Of a stretch of 40,242 bases of DNA, positions 1 to 7,054 are shown one piece after another. The notes under the pieces were generated by a model, which was not told the DNA's origin, ran no database searches, and was given only the letters and a program-made list of their open reading frames with translations. The stretch spans positions 1 to 40,242 of the forward strand of contig JAJPHN010000022.1 of the NCBI GenBank assembly GCA_021325235.1, in the 5' to 3' direction. This DNA comes from Terriglobia bacterium. Lineage in GTDB: Bacteria; Acidobacteriota; Terriglobia; Bryobacterales; Bryobacteraceae. Numbering within the stretch: position 1 is the first letter of the stretch; each line of letters begins with the position of its first letter. The position numbers and the translations under genes were made by a program.

Positions 1-149
1 TCCCGCGGCGCATACGTCCGCAGCCATCCCTCCGCGCAGGTCTCTAATTCCTCCGCATCCTCCCCGGGCAGCAGCACGCGCTTCGACAGCACGCCATGCG
101 TCGTCGCATTCACGCTCGACTTCCGCTTGCCCTCCACCGACTTCCCCAT
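1..149 (-). CDS. Hypothetical protein, N-terminal part only (cut by the left window edge)
   Basis: Read on the minus strand, an ATG at 149-147 opens a frame that stays open to base 1 (49 complete codons). The frame upstream meets a stop a few codons before this ATG, which fixes the start. The visible segment is basic, then has HGVLSKRVLLPGED followed by acidic and Leu-rich residues. A pattern of basic stretch, SxNAxxHG and then LLPGED is one I associate with short uncharacterised proteins common in Acidobacteriota and Planctomycetes; their function is unknown to me. Only the N-terminus is present, so no role can be given. The family resemblance is from memory and could be wrong; the reading frame itself is fairly secure. 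Confidence 0.5.
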   Translation of the reverse strand, partial: MGKSVEGKRKSSVNATTHGVLSKRVLLPGEDAEELETCAEGWLRTYAPR

Positions 150-474
150 CTCGCCGAATCATCGCCCACCCCCGCCCCATCGCTTCTTCCAAATCCCACT
201 AAGTTACTGAAAAGAAAACGCGACGAAGGAAAACCAACAGCCGTGACCGGCATTGCCAAAGTTCGTTTCGTAAAAAACCTCGAATCAGCTAACCGACCGA
301 ACCGAGCCGCGACTGTAAGGAGCGGTCCACAGACCCCCACCCCGCATCGCGCCGAACTTTCCCGCCCGAAATTACGTTCTCTCCAATACAGGCCGATGCG
401 GAAACGAGCGGACAAGCCTTAAACCAGCCTCCCCGACCGCACGGTGGAACCTGGACACACGAACCTGGGACACA
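150..474. other. Intergenic region upstream of the ECF sigma operon, with one hairpin repeat
   Basis: This 325-bp gap separates the divergent left-edge gene from the sigma factor operon. I see no convincing coding frame; the open frames on both strands are low-complexity Pro/Arg/Ser readings. It is locally more AT-rich around 205-240 and 265-280 and carries the hairpin repeat at 301-326. It must contain the promoters for both flanking genes, but I cannot pick a -35/-10 pair with confidence, and an ECF-type promoter for the downstream operon would not look like the housekeeping consensus. Confidence 0.5.
301..326 (+). repeat. Interspersed hairpin repeat, copy 1
   Basis: Arms ACCGAGCC (301-308) and GGAGCGGT (319-326) flank the loop GCGACTGTAA (309-318). 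Six of eight arm positions pair, interrupted by a tandem A-G/G-A mismatch. The same 26 bases plus one more C form a perfect 27-bp match, inverted, to 11586-11612. A diverged copy lies at 4275-4300. All three are non-coding. Here it reads in the direction of the sigma operon, about 150 bp upstream of it. Confidence 0.8.
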
Positions 475-1143
475 ATGGCAACCGCGGCGATCGCTCCTGT
501 TTGGCTAAACTCAAAGATTCCCTTCGGATCTACCGTGCCGGCCAACGCAAGCGCGCAGCCAGCGGACGCTGACTCACAACTGCCCGAATCCAGGCTCATC
601 GCCCGCTGCCTTGGCGGCGAGCAGGGTGCCTGGGAAGAGCTCGTCCAGCTCCACACCAAGCGCGTCTACGCCATCTGCTATCGCTTCACCAACAGCGAAA
701 CCGAAGCCCAGGACCTCACCCAGGAAGTCTTTCTGCGCATTTTCCGCACGCTCGGCAGTTTCCGCGCCGGCGAAGGCTCATTCACCGTCTGGTTGACTCG
801 CCTGACCAGAAACCTTTTGGTGGATCATTATCGCCGTACCAAGCATGAGAGGGTTACCGACGGAATCGAGGAAAAGCTGAGCGTGCTCGAGGAAAAAACC
901 GCGCAGCACGGCCGCACCGACGGTCTGCTCGCCGGCCGTGAAGCCTCGGAACTGCTGCAGAGCGCGCTCCAGCGCCTGTCGCCGGAGCTGCGCGAAGCCG
1001 TCATCCTGCGCGATCTGCAGGAAATGGAGTACCGCGAGATCGCCCACGCACTCGACGTCCCCGAAGGAACCATAAAATCCCGCCTGAATCGCGGACGTGC
1101 CGAACTGGCCCGTATCTTGCGTCGAAATAAGGTGGCAGTATAA
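475..1143 (+). CDS. ECF-type RNA polymerase sigma-70 family factor
   Basis: A 222-aa extracytoplasmic-function sigma factor that should direct RNA polymerase to a stress regulon, probably including its own operon. Region 2 is visible at about residues 40-110, with ARCLGGEQGAWEELVQLHTK, then AQDLTQEVFLRIFRTL and a WLTRLTRNLLVDHYRR segment that matches region 2.3/2.4. Region 4 lies at about 155-215, with LSPELREAVILRDLQEMEYR and the helix-turn-helix DVPEGTIKSRLNRGRAEL. The first ~35 residues are Ala/Pro-rich and not conserved-looking, so the true start could be internal; ATG 475 is kept as the first start in frame and has only a weak GGGA upstream. The next gene, a zinc-binding anti-sigma factor, begins 13 bp after the stop, the usual ECF pairing. 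Confidence 0.93.
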   Translation: MATAAIAPVWLNSKIPFGSTVPANASAQPADADSQLPESRLIARCLGGEQGAWEELVQLHTKRVYAICYRFTNSETEAQDLTQEVFLRIFRTLGSFRAGEGSFTVWLTRLTRNLLVDHYRRTKHERVTDGIEEKLSVLEEKTAQHGRTDGLLAGREASELLQSALQRLSPELREAVILRDLQEMEYREIAHALDVPEGTIKSRLNRGRAELARILRRNKVAV

Positions 1144-1156
1144 GGCAGATGCGGCA

Positions 1157-1792
1157 ATGAACTGCACGGAACTCGAGACCGTATTGGCCGACTACATCGA
1201 CGGCACACTCGCGCCGGTGGAGCGGAGTGCGGTCGAAGAGCACGCCGCCCACTGCGAGGAATGCCGCGACTTCCTCGCCGAAGTCACCACCGGCTTCAGC
1301 CTGCTCCAGCGAGCCACTCCGGTCGAGCCGCCCCCGCAGCTGATCACGCGCATCGCCTATCTCGCCCCGCAGGGCCGTGTCCGCGACCCTTTTGAGCAGC
1401 AGAGCGCGCTCGGCAAACTCATCCAGCGCTGGCTCATGCCGGTGCTCCAGCCGCGCCTCGCCATGGGCATGGCCATGACGATTCTCTCCTTCGCCATGCT
1501 CAAGCGCTGCACCGGGGTCGAAGTCCATCAGGTCCAGCCCGCCGATCTGAATCCCGTCCGCATCTGGGGCGGCGTCGAGGACAAAGCGCTGCGTCTCAAA
1601 GATCAGGCCGTTAAGTACTACGAAAACCTGCGCATCGTCTATGAAGTCGAAACGCATATGAAGGACATTGAGGCGGCACAGAATACGCCGCCCCCGCGCC
1701 CGCACAATCCAACGGGTCCGCAGAATCAGAATCATTCGGCAAGTCAAACGGGCCATGGCTCAGACCAAAGCTCGAAGGGGAATAAACCATGA
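1157..1792 (+). CDS. Zinc-binding (zf-HC2/ZAS) anti-sigma factor, membrane anchored
   Basis: A 211-aa anti-sigma factor expected to sequester the sigma factor encoded just upstream. Starting at ATG 1157 places Cys3 and the H29-xxx-C33-xx-C36 motif (HAAHCEEC) at the N-terminus, the standard layout of the ZAS domain; this is why I prefer it over the in-frame upstream ATG at 1097, which lies inside the sigma gene. A hydrophobic segment around residues 95-120 (MGMAMTILSFAMLKRC) is a probable single membrane span. The last ~45 residues are Pro/Asn/Gln/Ser-rich and look disordered, presumably periplasmic. Its stop overlaps the next start as ATGA, indicating translational coupling. The partner assignment is inferred from position. 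Confidence 0.9.
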   Translation: MNCTELETVLADYIDGTLAPVERSAVEEHAAHCEECRDFLAEVTTGFSLLQRATPVEPPPQLITRIAYLAPQGRVRDPFEQQSALGKLIQRWLMPVLQPRLAMGMAMTILSFAMLKRCTGVEVHQVQPADLNPVRIWGGVEDKALRLKDQAVKYYENLRIVYEVETHMKDIEAAQNTPPPRPHNPTGPQNQNHSASQTGHGSDQSSKGNKP

Positions 1793-2568
1793 ACTGCTAC
1801 CTACATCCGGAATCGCCCGCAGTCGCGTTTTGCCGCACCTGCGGGCGTTCGCTGTGCACCGTCTGCCAGCGCCCCGCCGAGGGGACGATCTATTGCCAGG
1901 ATCATGTGCCTGTTCCTGTTTCCGCCGCCCCCGGGGCGCCTGCCGGTTATCACCAGGGGAGATCCCTGCAGGATCGCGAAGGAGCCGATACCGCCGCCAA
2001 TCCCTATCTCGCTCCCGCGGCCGTCCCGCCCCCGCCCGTGCGCACTTCGCCCGGTCTGGCGTTTCTGCTCGGCTTCATTCCCGGTGTCGGCGCCATCTAT
2101 AACGGCCAGTATCTGAAGGGCCTGGTGCACGCCCTGATCACCGGCCTGCTGATCACCATCGTCAGCACCTCACCCGCCTCCACCGAAGTCCTGGTTTCCC
2201 TGCTGCTGGCCGCTTTTTATTTCTACATGCCCTTCGAGGCCTATCACACCGCCAAGAAGCGCGAGCTCGGCCTCACCCCCGACGAATGGTCCAGCATCCT
2301 GCCGGCCGGCCGCTCCTCGGCGCGCGCACCCATCGGCCCCATTCTGTTGATCGCCATCGGCGTTCTCTATCTGCTCAATTCGCTCGATCTCATCGACTTC
2401 CGCCAGATCGGCCGCTACTGGCCGGTGCTGCTGATCGTCATCGGCGTCTACATGCTGTACGCGCGCCTTGCCGGACCGCGCGAATCCCAGCCCGTCCCTC
2501 CGCCGCGCGACTTCAGCAACGCGCATCCGGGCGCGCCCACCGATTTCATGGGGAGCCGGCATGAATAG
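1789..2568 (+). CDS. B-box-type zinc-finger membrane protein with LiaF-like C-terminal module
   Basis: A 259-aa protein. The N-terminus is a compact zinc-binding unit with C3, H6, C15, C18, C23, C26, C36 and H39, the spacing of a bacterial B-box zinc finger. A Pro/Ala-rich linker follows, then membrane segments starting at about residue 88: LAFLLGFIPGVGAIYNGQ, the signature seen in TM2-like membrane proteins, followed by two more hydrophobic helices. A final helical pair at about 182-232 (GPILLIAIGVLYLLN, then YWPVLLIVIGVYML) matches the DUF5668/LiaF-TM module, which recurs in the next two genes. It probably senses or transmits an envelope signal within the sigma operon; the actual ligand is unknown. 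Start and stop both sit in overlaps with neighbours. Confidence 0.85.
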   Translation: MNCYLHPESPAVAFCRTCGRSLCTVCQRPAEGTIYCQDHVPVPVSAAPGAPAGYHQGRSLQDREGADTAANPYLAPAAVPPPPVRTSPGLAFLLGFIPGVGAIYNGQYLKGLVHALITGLLITIVSTSPASTEVLVSLLLAAFYFYMPFEAYHTAKKRELGLTPDEWSSILPAGRSSARAPIGPILLIAIGVLYLLNSLDLIDFRQIGRYWPVLLIVIGVYMLYARLAGPRESQPVPPPRDFSNAHPGAPTDFMGSRHE

Positions 2569-2836
2569 CCGCGCAGGCATGTTCGTCCAGGCAGCGCGCG
2601 GGCCCGTGCTGTTGATCCTGGTCGGCGTGCTGTTTGCCCTCCAGCAGGCCGGCGTTCTCGATTTCATGCGCAGCTGGCCCCTGCTGATCATCGCCATCGG
2701 CGTCATGAAGCTCATCGAGCGCATGGTGGCTGCTCCGGTGCCGCAAGTACCTCCGCCACCGCCCGGCGCCGGTCCGTACGCCGGTGCCGGCGGTCCCTAC
2801 ACACCGAGCGGCTATAACGGAGGAGCAACACGGTGA
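2561..2836 (+). CDS. Small two-helix membrane protein, LiaF-TM/DUF5668-like
   Basis: A 91-aa protein that is little more than one LiaF-like hairpin: GPVLLILVGVLFALQQAGVL, a short polar turn, then SWPLLIIAIGVMKLIERM, followed by a Pro/Gly-rich tail. ATG 2561 overlaps the end of the B-box gene by 8 bp; the frame runs further upstream to 2468, but that part lies inside the previous gene and encodes an Arg/Pro-rich reading typical of a shadow. Its stop overlaps the next start (GTGA at 2833). By analogy with LiaF-type proteins it may bind a membrane partner; this is inference. Confidence 0.8.
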   Translation: MNSRAGMFVQAARGPVLLILVGVLFALQQAGVLDFMRSWPLLIIAIGVMKLIERMVAAPVPQVPPPPPGAGPYAGAGGPYTPSGYNGGATR

Positions 2837-4224
2837 GACCGCGCGGTTCGATCACCGGTCCTCTGATCATCATCGGGCTGGGCGTGCTGTTTCTGGTGCA
2901 CGCCGTCTCGCCCGATTTTCCGCTGCTCGACTGGCTCGGCCTCTACTGGCCCTACGTGCTGATCGGCTGGGGCGTCGTCGCGCTCCTCGAAGTCACCTTT
3001 CGCACGCTGCGCGGCGGCCCGATTCCCACCAACGGCGTCTCCGGCGGCGGCTGGTTTCTGGTTGTGCTCATCTGCCTGGTCGGACTTTCCGCCTACCAGA
3101 TGCGCAAGCCCGATACCTGGTGGCGCAATACCGACTGGAGCCGCGGTTTCGACGACGCCTTTGGCGAGCAGCACGATTACTCCGTCAACGTCACCCAGAA
3201 GAAAACCGGACCGGCGCCGCATATCGTGATCGAGGACTTCCGCGGCGACGCCAAAATCAACGGTGCTGCTTCCAACGAGGTCACCGTCGGCGGCCACAAA
3301 ACCATTCGCGCCTCCAAAGACGCGTTGAGCGATCGCGCCGACGCGGCCACTCCCGTGGAAGTCGAGCTCGACGGCAATAACCTGATCGTTCGCTGCAACC
3401 AGAACCGCGCGCCCTATCGCACCTCCGTCACGACGAATCTCGAACTCACCGTTCCCAGAGGCGCCAGCATCGAAATCAGCGGCACGCGCGGCGATTTCGA
3501 TATCAGCGGCGTGAATGGCGATCTCGCGCTGCGCAGCGGCAACGCCGGTGTTCGCGTGGACGACATCGGCGGGGCCGTGACGGTCGACACGCGCACCAGC
3601 GATCTGGTGCGCTGCACGAACGTCAAAGGCGCGGTCAATCTGCGCGGTCATGGTTCCGATATTGAGCTCGACAAAATCATCGGTCCCGTCACCATCAACG
3701 GCGAATACACCGGCACGATTTCCCTGCGCGAGCTCTCACAATCGGTTCGATTGCAGAATATGCGCACCGATCTGCAGGTGGCGAGCATCCCCGGCGAAAT
3801 TCGCCTCGATCGCGGCAGCCTCAACATTCAGGACGCCGTCGGCCCGCTGCACGTCGACGCGCATTCGACCGACATCAGTCTCGAGAACATCAGCAACGGA
3901 CTCGAAATCTCAGTCGATCGCGGCGACGTCGATCTGAAGCCAGGCAAACTGCCGCTCGGCAAAATGATGGTACACGCCAGCGCCGGCAATATTGAGCTCG
4001 CGCTGCCCGTCGCAGCTGCTTTCTCGCTGAACGCCACCACCGATTCCGGCGAAATCGACAATCAGTTCGGAGACGCGCTGAAACTCGAAGCCTCCGGCCG
4101 CGGCGCTCACCTGACCGGCACAGCCGGCACCGGACCAAGCATCGATCTCGTCACCGGCCGCGGCAGCATCGTCGTCCGCAAAGGCGAAGCCGGCCAACAA
4201 ACCGTCGCCTCGCTCGCGCAGTAA
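2833..4224 (+). CDS. LiaF-TM module fused to a DUF4097-like beta-helix domain
   Basis: A 463-aa last gene of the ECF operon, starting at GTG 2833 overlapping the preceding stop. Residues ~8-70 contain a third LiaF-like helix pair (GPLIIIGLGVLFLVHAV and YWPYVLIGWGVVALLEV), then another membrane segment near 73-92. From about residue 120 to the end the sequence is a run of short alternating beta motifs (for example GDFDISGVNGDLALRSGNAG and GEIRLDRGSLNIQDAVGPL), the pattern of the DUF4097 parallel beta-helix found in cell-envelope proteins. It would sit in the membrane with the beta-helix outside the cytoplasm. I infer a role as a scaffold, adhesin or sensor; the family has no settled biochemical function. 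Confidence 0.87.
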   Translation: MRPRGSITGPLIIIGLGVLFLVHAVSPDFPLLDWLGLYWPYVLIGWGVVALLEVTFRTLRGGPIPTNGVSGGGWFLVVLICLVGLSAYQMRKPDTWWRNTDWSRGFDDAFGEQHDYSVNVTQKKTGPAPHIVIEDFRGDAKINGAASNEVTVGGHKTIRASKDALSDRADAATPVEVELDGNNLIVRCNQNRAPYRTSVTTNLELTVPRGASIEISGTRGDFDISGVNGDLALRSGNAGVRVDDIGGAVTVDTRTSDLVRCTNVKGAVNLRGHGSDIELDKIIGPVTINGEYTGTISLRELSQSVRLQNMRTDLQVASIPGEIRLDRGSLNIQDAVGPLHVDAHSTDISLENISNGLEISVDRGDVDLKPGKLPLGKMMVHASAGNIELALPVAAAFSLNATTDSGEIDNQFGDALKLEASGRGAHLTGTAGTGPSIDLVTGRGSIVVRKGEAGQQTVASLAQ

Positions 4225-4274
4225 TCACTCCCGCGCGCGGCCTCAACTATCGCTTCCAACGATTTGACCTGCTG

Positions 4275-4300
4275 ACCGGGGCGCGACTGTAAGCAGCGGT
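4275..4300 (+). repeat. Interspersed hairpin repeat, copy 3 (diverged, with compensatory change)
   Basis: Arms ACCGGGGC (4275-4282) and GCAGCGGT (4293-4300) flank exactly the same loop GCGACTGTAA (4283-4292) as copies 1 and 2. The C-G pair at arm position 7 of copies 1/2 is G-C here, so both bases changed and pairing is kept. The preceding bases 4263-4274 (TTTGACCTGCTG) also resemble the bases before copy 2 read on the minus strand (TTTGAACTGCTC). It lies between two convergent genes, 50 bp past the DUF4097 stop. Confidence 0.75.
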
Positions 4301-4303
4301 TCA

Positions 4304-4831
4304 TCAGGCCGGTGCCGCGCACCAGTCGAACAACAGCTGCCACTCGGCCATTTGAATCGCCCGCGCAGCGCTTTCGGCTCCCCCGCCTTGCGTTTGCGCC
4401 TCTTCGCACCACTCGATGAAGAGCAGCGGATCCCACTGCGCTTTCAATCGCCAGTTTCGAGGAGCGCCTCGCGCCAGAATCTGTTGCGCTTCGGAGAGCA
4501 GCTCTGGAAAGATCGCATGCCGTCCAACCCGCCGGAACCAGTACGCCGCATTTCCGGCATCGGGCTCCATGCGATGAATGATGGCGTGCCAGTAGCTGCC
4601 TTCAACAGACGATATGTCCTGAGCGTTCTCGTGACTCTCTGCCCAGCAACCGAGGCGCAGAAGCAGCCCTGCGTAGGCCGCGTCGGCGTTCTTTGCGCCC
4701 GGGAAAAGAGTGTCAGGCGTTTGAGAAGCAAGCAGGCGCAGTTGCCTGCCGGGACGTAAGCCGCGTTGCGTCAACGGCAGTTCTGGAGCATCCGCAAGCA
4801 GATCCTGCAACTGCGGTGAGAGCGAGGCCAT
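4304..4831 (-). CDS. Hypothetical protein of about 175 aa
   Basis: I do not recognise this protein. It has no signal peptide or membrane segment, so it is probably cytoplasmic. It is rich in Trp and Ala; visible stretches include GCWAESHENAQDI, EGSYWHAIIHRMEPDAGNAA, YWFRRVGRHAIFPELL and QWDPLLFIEWCEEA. The histidines and tryptophans clustered in WHAIIHRMEPD...YWFRRVG suggest a conserved core, which makes it more likely real than a shadow. It ends 4 bp from the hairpin repeat and starts 26 bp downstream of the AAA ATPase stop, so it is probably the last cistron of a minus-strand unit with that gene. No function is assigned. Confidence 0.72.
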   Translation of the reverse strand: MASLSPQLQDLLADAPELPLTQRGLRPGRQLRLLASQTPDTLFPGAKNADAAYAGLLLRLGCWAESHENAQDISSVEGSYWHAIIHRMEPDAGNAAYWFRRVGRHAIFPELLSEAQQILARGAPRNWRLKAQWDPLLFIEWCEEAQTQGGGAESAARAIQMAEWQLLFDWCAAPA

Positions 4832-4857
4832 AACCGATTATGGCCTCGCGCTGGAGG

Positions 4858-6024
4858 TTACTTTTTGGCGTTGCGCGCCGTGATGGTCTTGGGCGGCAGC
4901 GCGGTCATAGCCGTCGCCATTGCGCTCGACGCCAGCGATTCGTCGCCGATCATGCTGAACATGGTGTGCATCGGCAGGTTCTCGCCTTCGATCGAGAACA
5001 GCAGGCAATTGCGCTCTTCATCCAGATCGGCTTTCACCCAGTCGCCGGTCGTGATCTGGCTTGTCGCCAGCAGATTGGAAAGCGGATGCACGAGCAATCG
5101 CTCGATGGCGCGTTTCAGGTGGCGGGCGCCATACTTCGTGTCGGTGCCTTCAGCCAGCAGAAACTCTTTGCCGGTTTCCGATACCGTGAGCACAAACGGG
5201 TTTTCCGCGGGCGAGGTCAGAATGCGATGCTGCACCTGGCCCAGTTCGAGGTCGAGAATCTTGCGCAGTTCTTCCGTTCCGAGCGGCTTGAACACGACGA
5301 CCTTGTCGATGCGGTTCATGAACTCGGGCGTGAACTTGCGGCGCGCCGCTTCGATGCCGCTCCGGGAAAGCTTGTCGTTGAGCTTGCTATCGGGCTTGGC
5401 CTGCTCTTCGGCCAGCCAGCTGTTGAAACCGAGCTTGGGAGCAATGATCTGGCTCATCTCGGCGGCGCCCAGGTTGCTGGTCATGAAGATCATGGCCTTC
5501 GAGAAATCGACCTTGCGGTTATCGCCGAGCGTCAGAGTCGCTTTGTCGAGAATGCCGAGCAGCAGATTCCAGAGCGCATCGCTCGCCTTCTCGATTTCGT
5601 CGAAGAGGATGAAGCTCAGCTTCACCGTGTCGGTGTGGTGCTGATTGATCACTTCCTGGCTGAGCAGCGGATGCGTTTCGCGATGGCCGAGATATCCCGG
5701 AGGCGAGCCGATCAGCTTGGCGATTTCGTGGCTGTGCTGAAACTCGGCACAGTCGATCTTGATCACCGCGCGCTGGTTGCTGAGCAGTGCCTCGGCCGTG
5801 GCCTCCACCGTACGCGTCTTGCCCGAACCGGTCGGCCCCAGGAAAAGGAAGTTGCCTACCGGGCGGCCGGGAGCCGAAAGCCCGGTGATATGCATCTGGT
5901 AGATGTTGACGATCTGCTCAACGGCCTCCTCCTGTCCGACTACCAGTTTGTGAAGTGTCTTTTCCAGTGATTCTGCGCTCTTTCCGGTTTTGCTCGGATC
6001 GAGAACTCTGCGGAGGTGGCTCAT
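4858..6024 (-). CDS. Single-ring AAA+ ATPase resembling the ClpA/ClpB D2 module
   Basis: A 388-aa ATPase. Starting at ATG 6024 gives a purine-rich Shine-Dalgarno (GGGAG nine bases upstream) and avoids a poorly conserved 52-residue extension. Visible motifs in order: Walker A GPTGSGKT (~80), pore-loop-like GSPPGYLGHRE, Walker B FILFDEIEKA, sensor 1 MTSNLGA, arginine-finger region FTPEFMNRIDKVVVF, and sensor 2 GARHLKRAIERLLVHPLS. This is the order in the second ring of ClpB and in ClpA, but the N domain and first ring are absent, and no ClpP-binding loop is obvious. A role in protein unfolding or remodelling is inferred; the substrate is unknown. The C-terminal ~40 residues are Ala/Met/Thr-rich and not part of the ATPase fold. 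Confidence 0.88.
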   Translation of the reverse strand: MSHLRRVLDPSKTGKSAESLEKTLHKLVVGQEEAVEQIVNIYQMHITGLSAPGRPVGNFLFLGPTGSGKTRTVEATAEALLSNQRAVIKIDCAEFQHSHEIAKLIGSPPGYLGHRETHPLLSQEVINQHHTDTVKLSFILFDEIEKASDALWNLLLGILDKATLTLGDNRKVDFSKAMIFMTSNLGAAEMSQIIAPKLGFNSWLAEEQAKPDSKLNDKLSRSGIEAARRKFTPEFMNRIDKVVVFKPLGTEELRKILDLELGQVQHRILTSPAENPFVLTVSETGKEFLLAEGTDTKYGARHLKRAIERLLVHPLSNLLATSQITTGDWVKADLDEERNCLLFSIEGENLPMHTMFSMIGDESLASSAMATAMTALPPKTITARNAKK

Positions 6025-6239
6025 TTCCTTCAACTCCCTTTCCCACTTAAATGTCGGTGCAGCGTCGAAACTTTCTCTGCGCTCGTTGTATTTAAGTTGT
6101 TGGACCCAACCAACATGGAGCAAACCGGGTGCCAAAAAACCACCTCGATTCCTCGCGCGCGGAAAGGCATAAATCGGCATTATTAACCGCAGCGCAATTC
6201 TGCTTTTCCGCTTATCGGCCCATACGGGGGCCTTTAGGA

Positions 6240-6962
6240 TTAGTTCTTTTGAGGGCGCGAAGGTCTCACTTCAATTCGGCTGATTAATGTGCGTTCGGGC
6301 ATCCGCAAAACAGCGAGGACGATCTCGGCGATGTCTTCGGGCGCGATCTTCCAGTCGGCTTTGCCGGGTTCGTTGCCGGCGAAATGAGTCGCGACGCTGC
6401 CGGGCATGATATAGCTGACACGCACGTTGTCGCTGCGATGGTCGAGCATCATGGCTTCGCTGAATCCGTTCATTCCAAACTTGGAAGCATTGTAGGCTGC
6501 TCCTCCGGCAAACGGATTCTTTCCGGCCAGGCTGCTGATGTTGATGATGAAGCCCGCGCGGCTCCTCTCAAAACGCTCTAAAGCCTCGCGGCTGCAATAG
6601 AATGCGCCGGAAAGGTTGGTCCCGATCACGCGGTCCCACTCTTCCACCGTGAGCTCGCCGGTGGCGCGGAAGATGCCGAAGCCGGCGTTGTTGACCAGAA
6701 TGTCGAGGCCGCCGAGTTCCTTATCCACGAATGAAAAGAATTCGGCCACCTGCCGGCTGTCGCTCACGTCGGCCGGATGCGCGGCGAGTTTCGCGGCCGG
6801 ATGCTGCTGCCGGATTTTTTCCACAGCCGAAGTGAGTGATTTTTCGTCGCGCGCGCAGAGTGCGACGTGAGCGCCTTCCGCCGCGAGCGCCTGTGCGACC
6901 GCCAAACCGATTCCGCGCGAGGCGCCCGTAACCACCGCGCGCTTGCCTTTGATCGTGCTCAT
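6240..6962 (-). CDS. Short-chain dehydrogenase/reductase (SDR), classical type
   Basis: A 240-aa NAD(P)-dependent oxidoreductase. The cofactor motif TGASRGIG is at residues 12-19, NNAG near 91, an active-site serine in IINISSLAGK and the catalytic YNASK near 158, so all classical SDR catalytic residues are present. Length is typical. Arg in ARDEKS after the second strand would favour NADPH. It resembles 3-oxoacyl-ACP-reductase-like SDRs, but no fatty-acid genes are nearby and the substrate cannot be read from sequence. It is followed on the same strand by the AAA ATPase, 215 bp away, so it is probably its own unit or joined to the acyltransferase upstream at 7055-7822. Confidence 0.9.
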   Translation of the reverse strand: MSTIKGKRAVVTGASRGIGLAVAQALAAEGAHVALCARDEKSLTSAVEKIRQQHPAAKLAAHPADVSDSRQVAEFFSFVDKELGGLDILVNNAGFGIFRATGELTVEEWDRVIGTNLSGAFYCSREALERFERSRAGFIINISSLAGKNPFAGGAAYNASKFGMNGFSEAMMLDHRSDNVRVSYIMPGSVATHFAGNEPGKADWKIAPEDIAEIVLAVLRMPERTLISRIEVRPSRPQKN

Positions 6963-7054
6963 GAATGTTCGTTTAACTCCTCTCCCTTTATTGAAGCGTT
7001 AGCGGTTGAGAGGAGCCACCGATATGGTGGAATAGAACGGGTGCGCGGGACGGT

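Noticed and set aside
6217-6232. Hairpin GGCCC/GGGCC downstream of the SDR gene as its terminator
   Set aside because: There is no T-run on the minus strand, and the stem has only five pairs; the few Ts are on the wrong strand.
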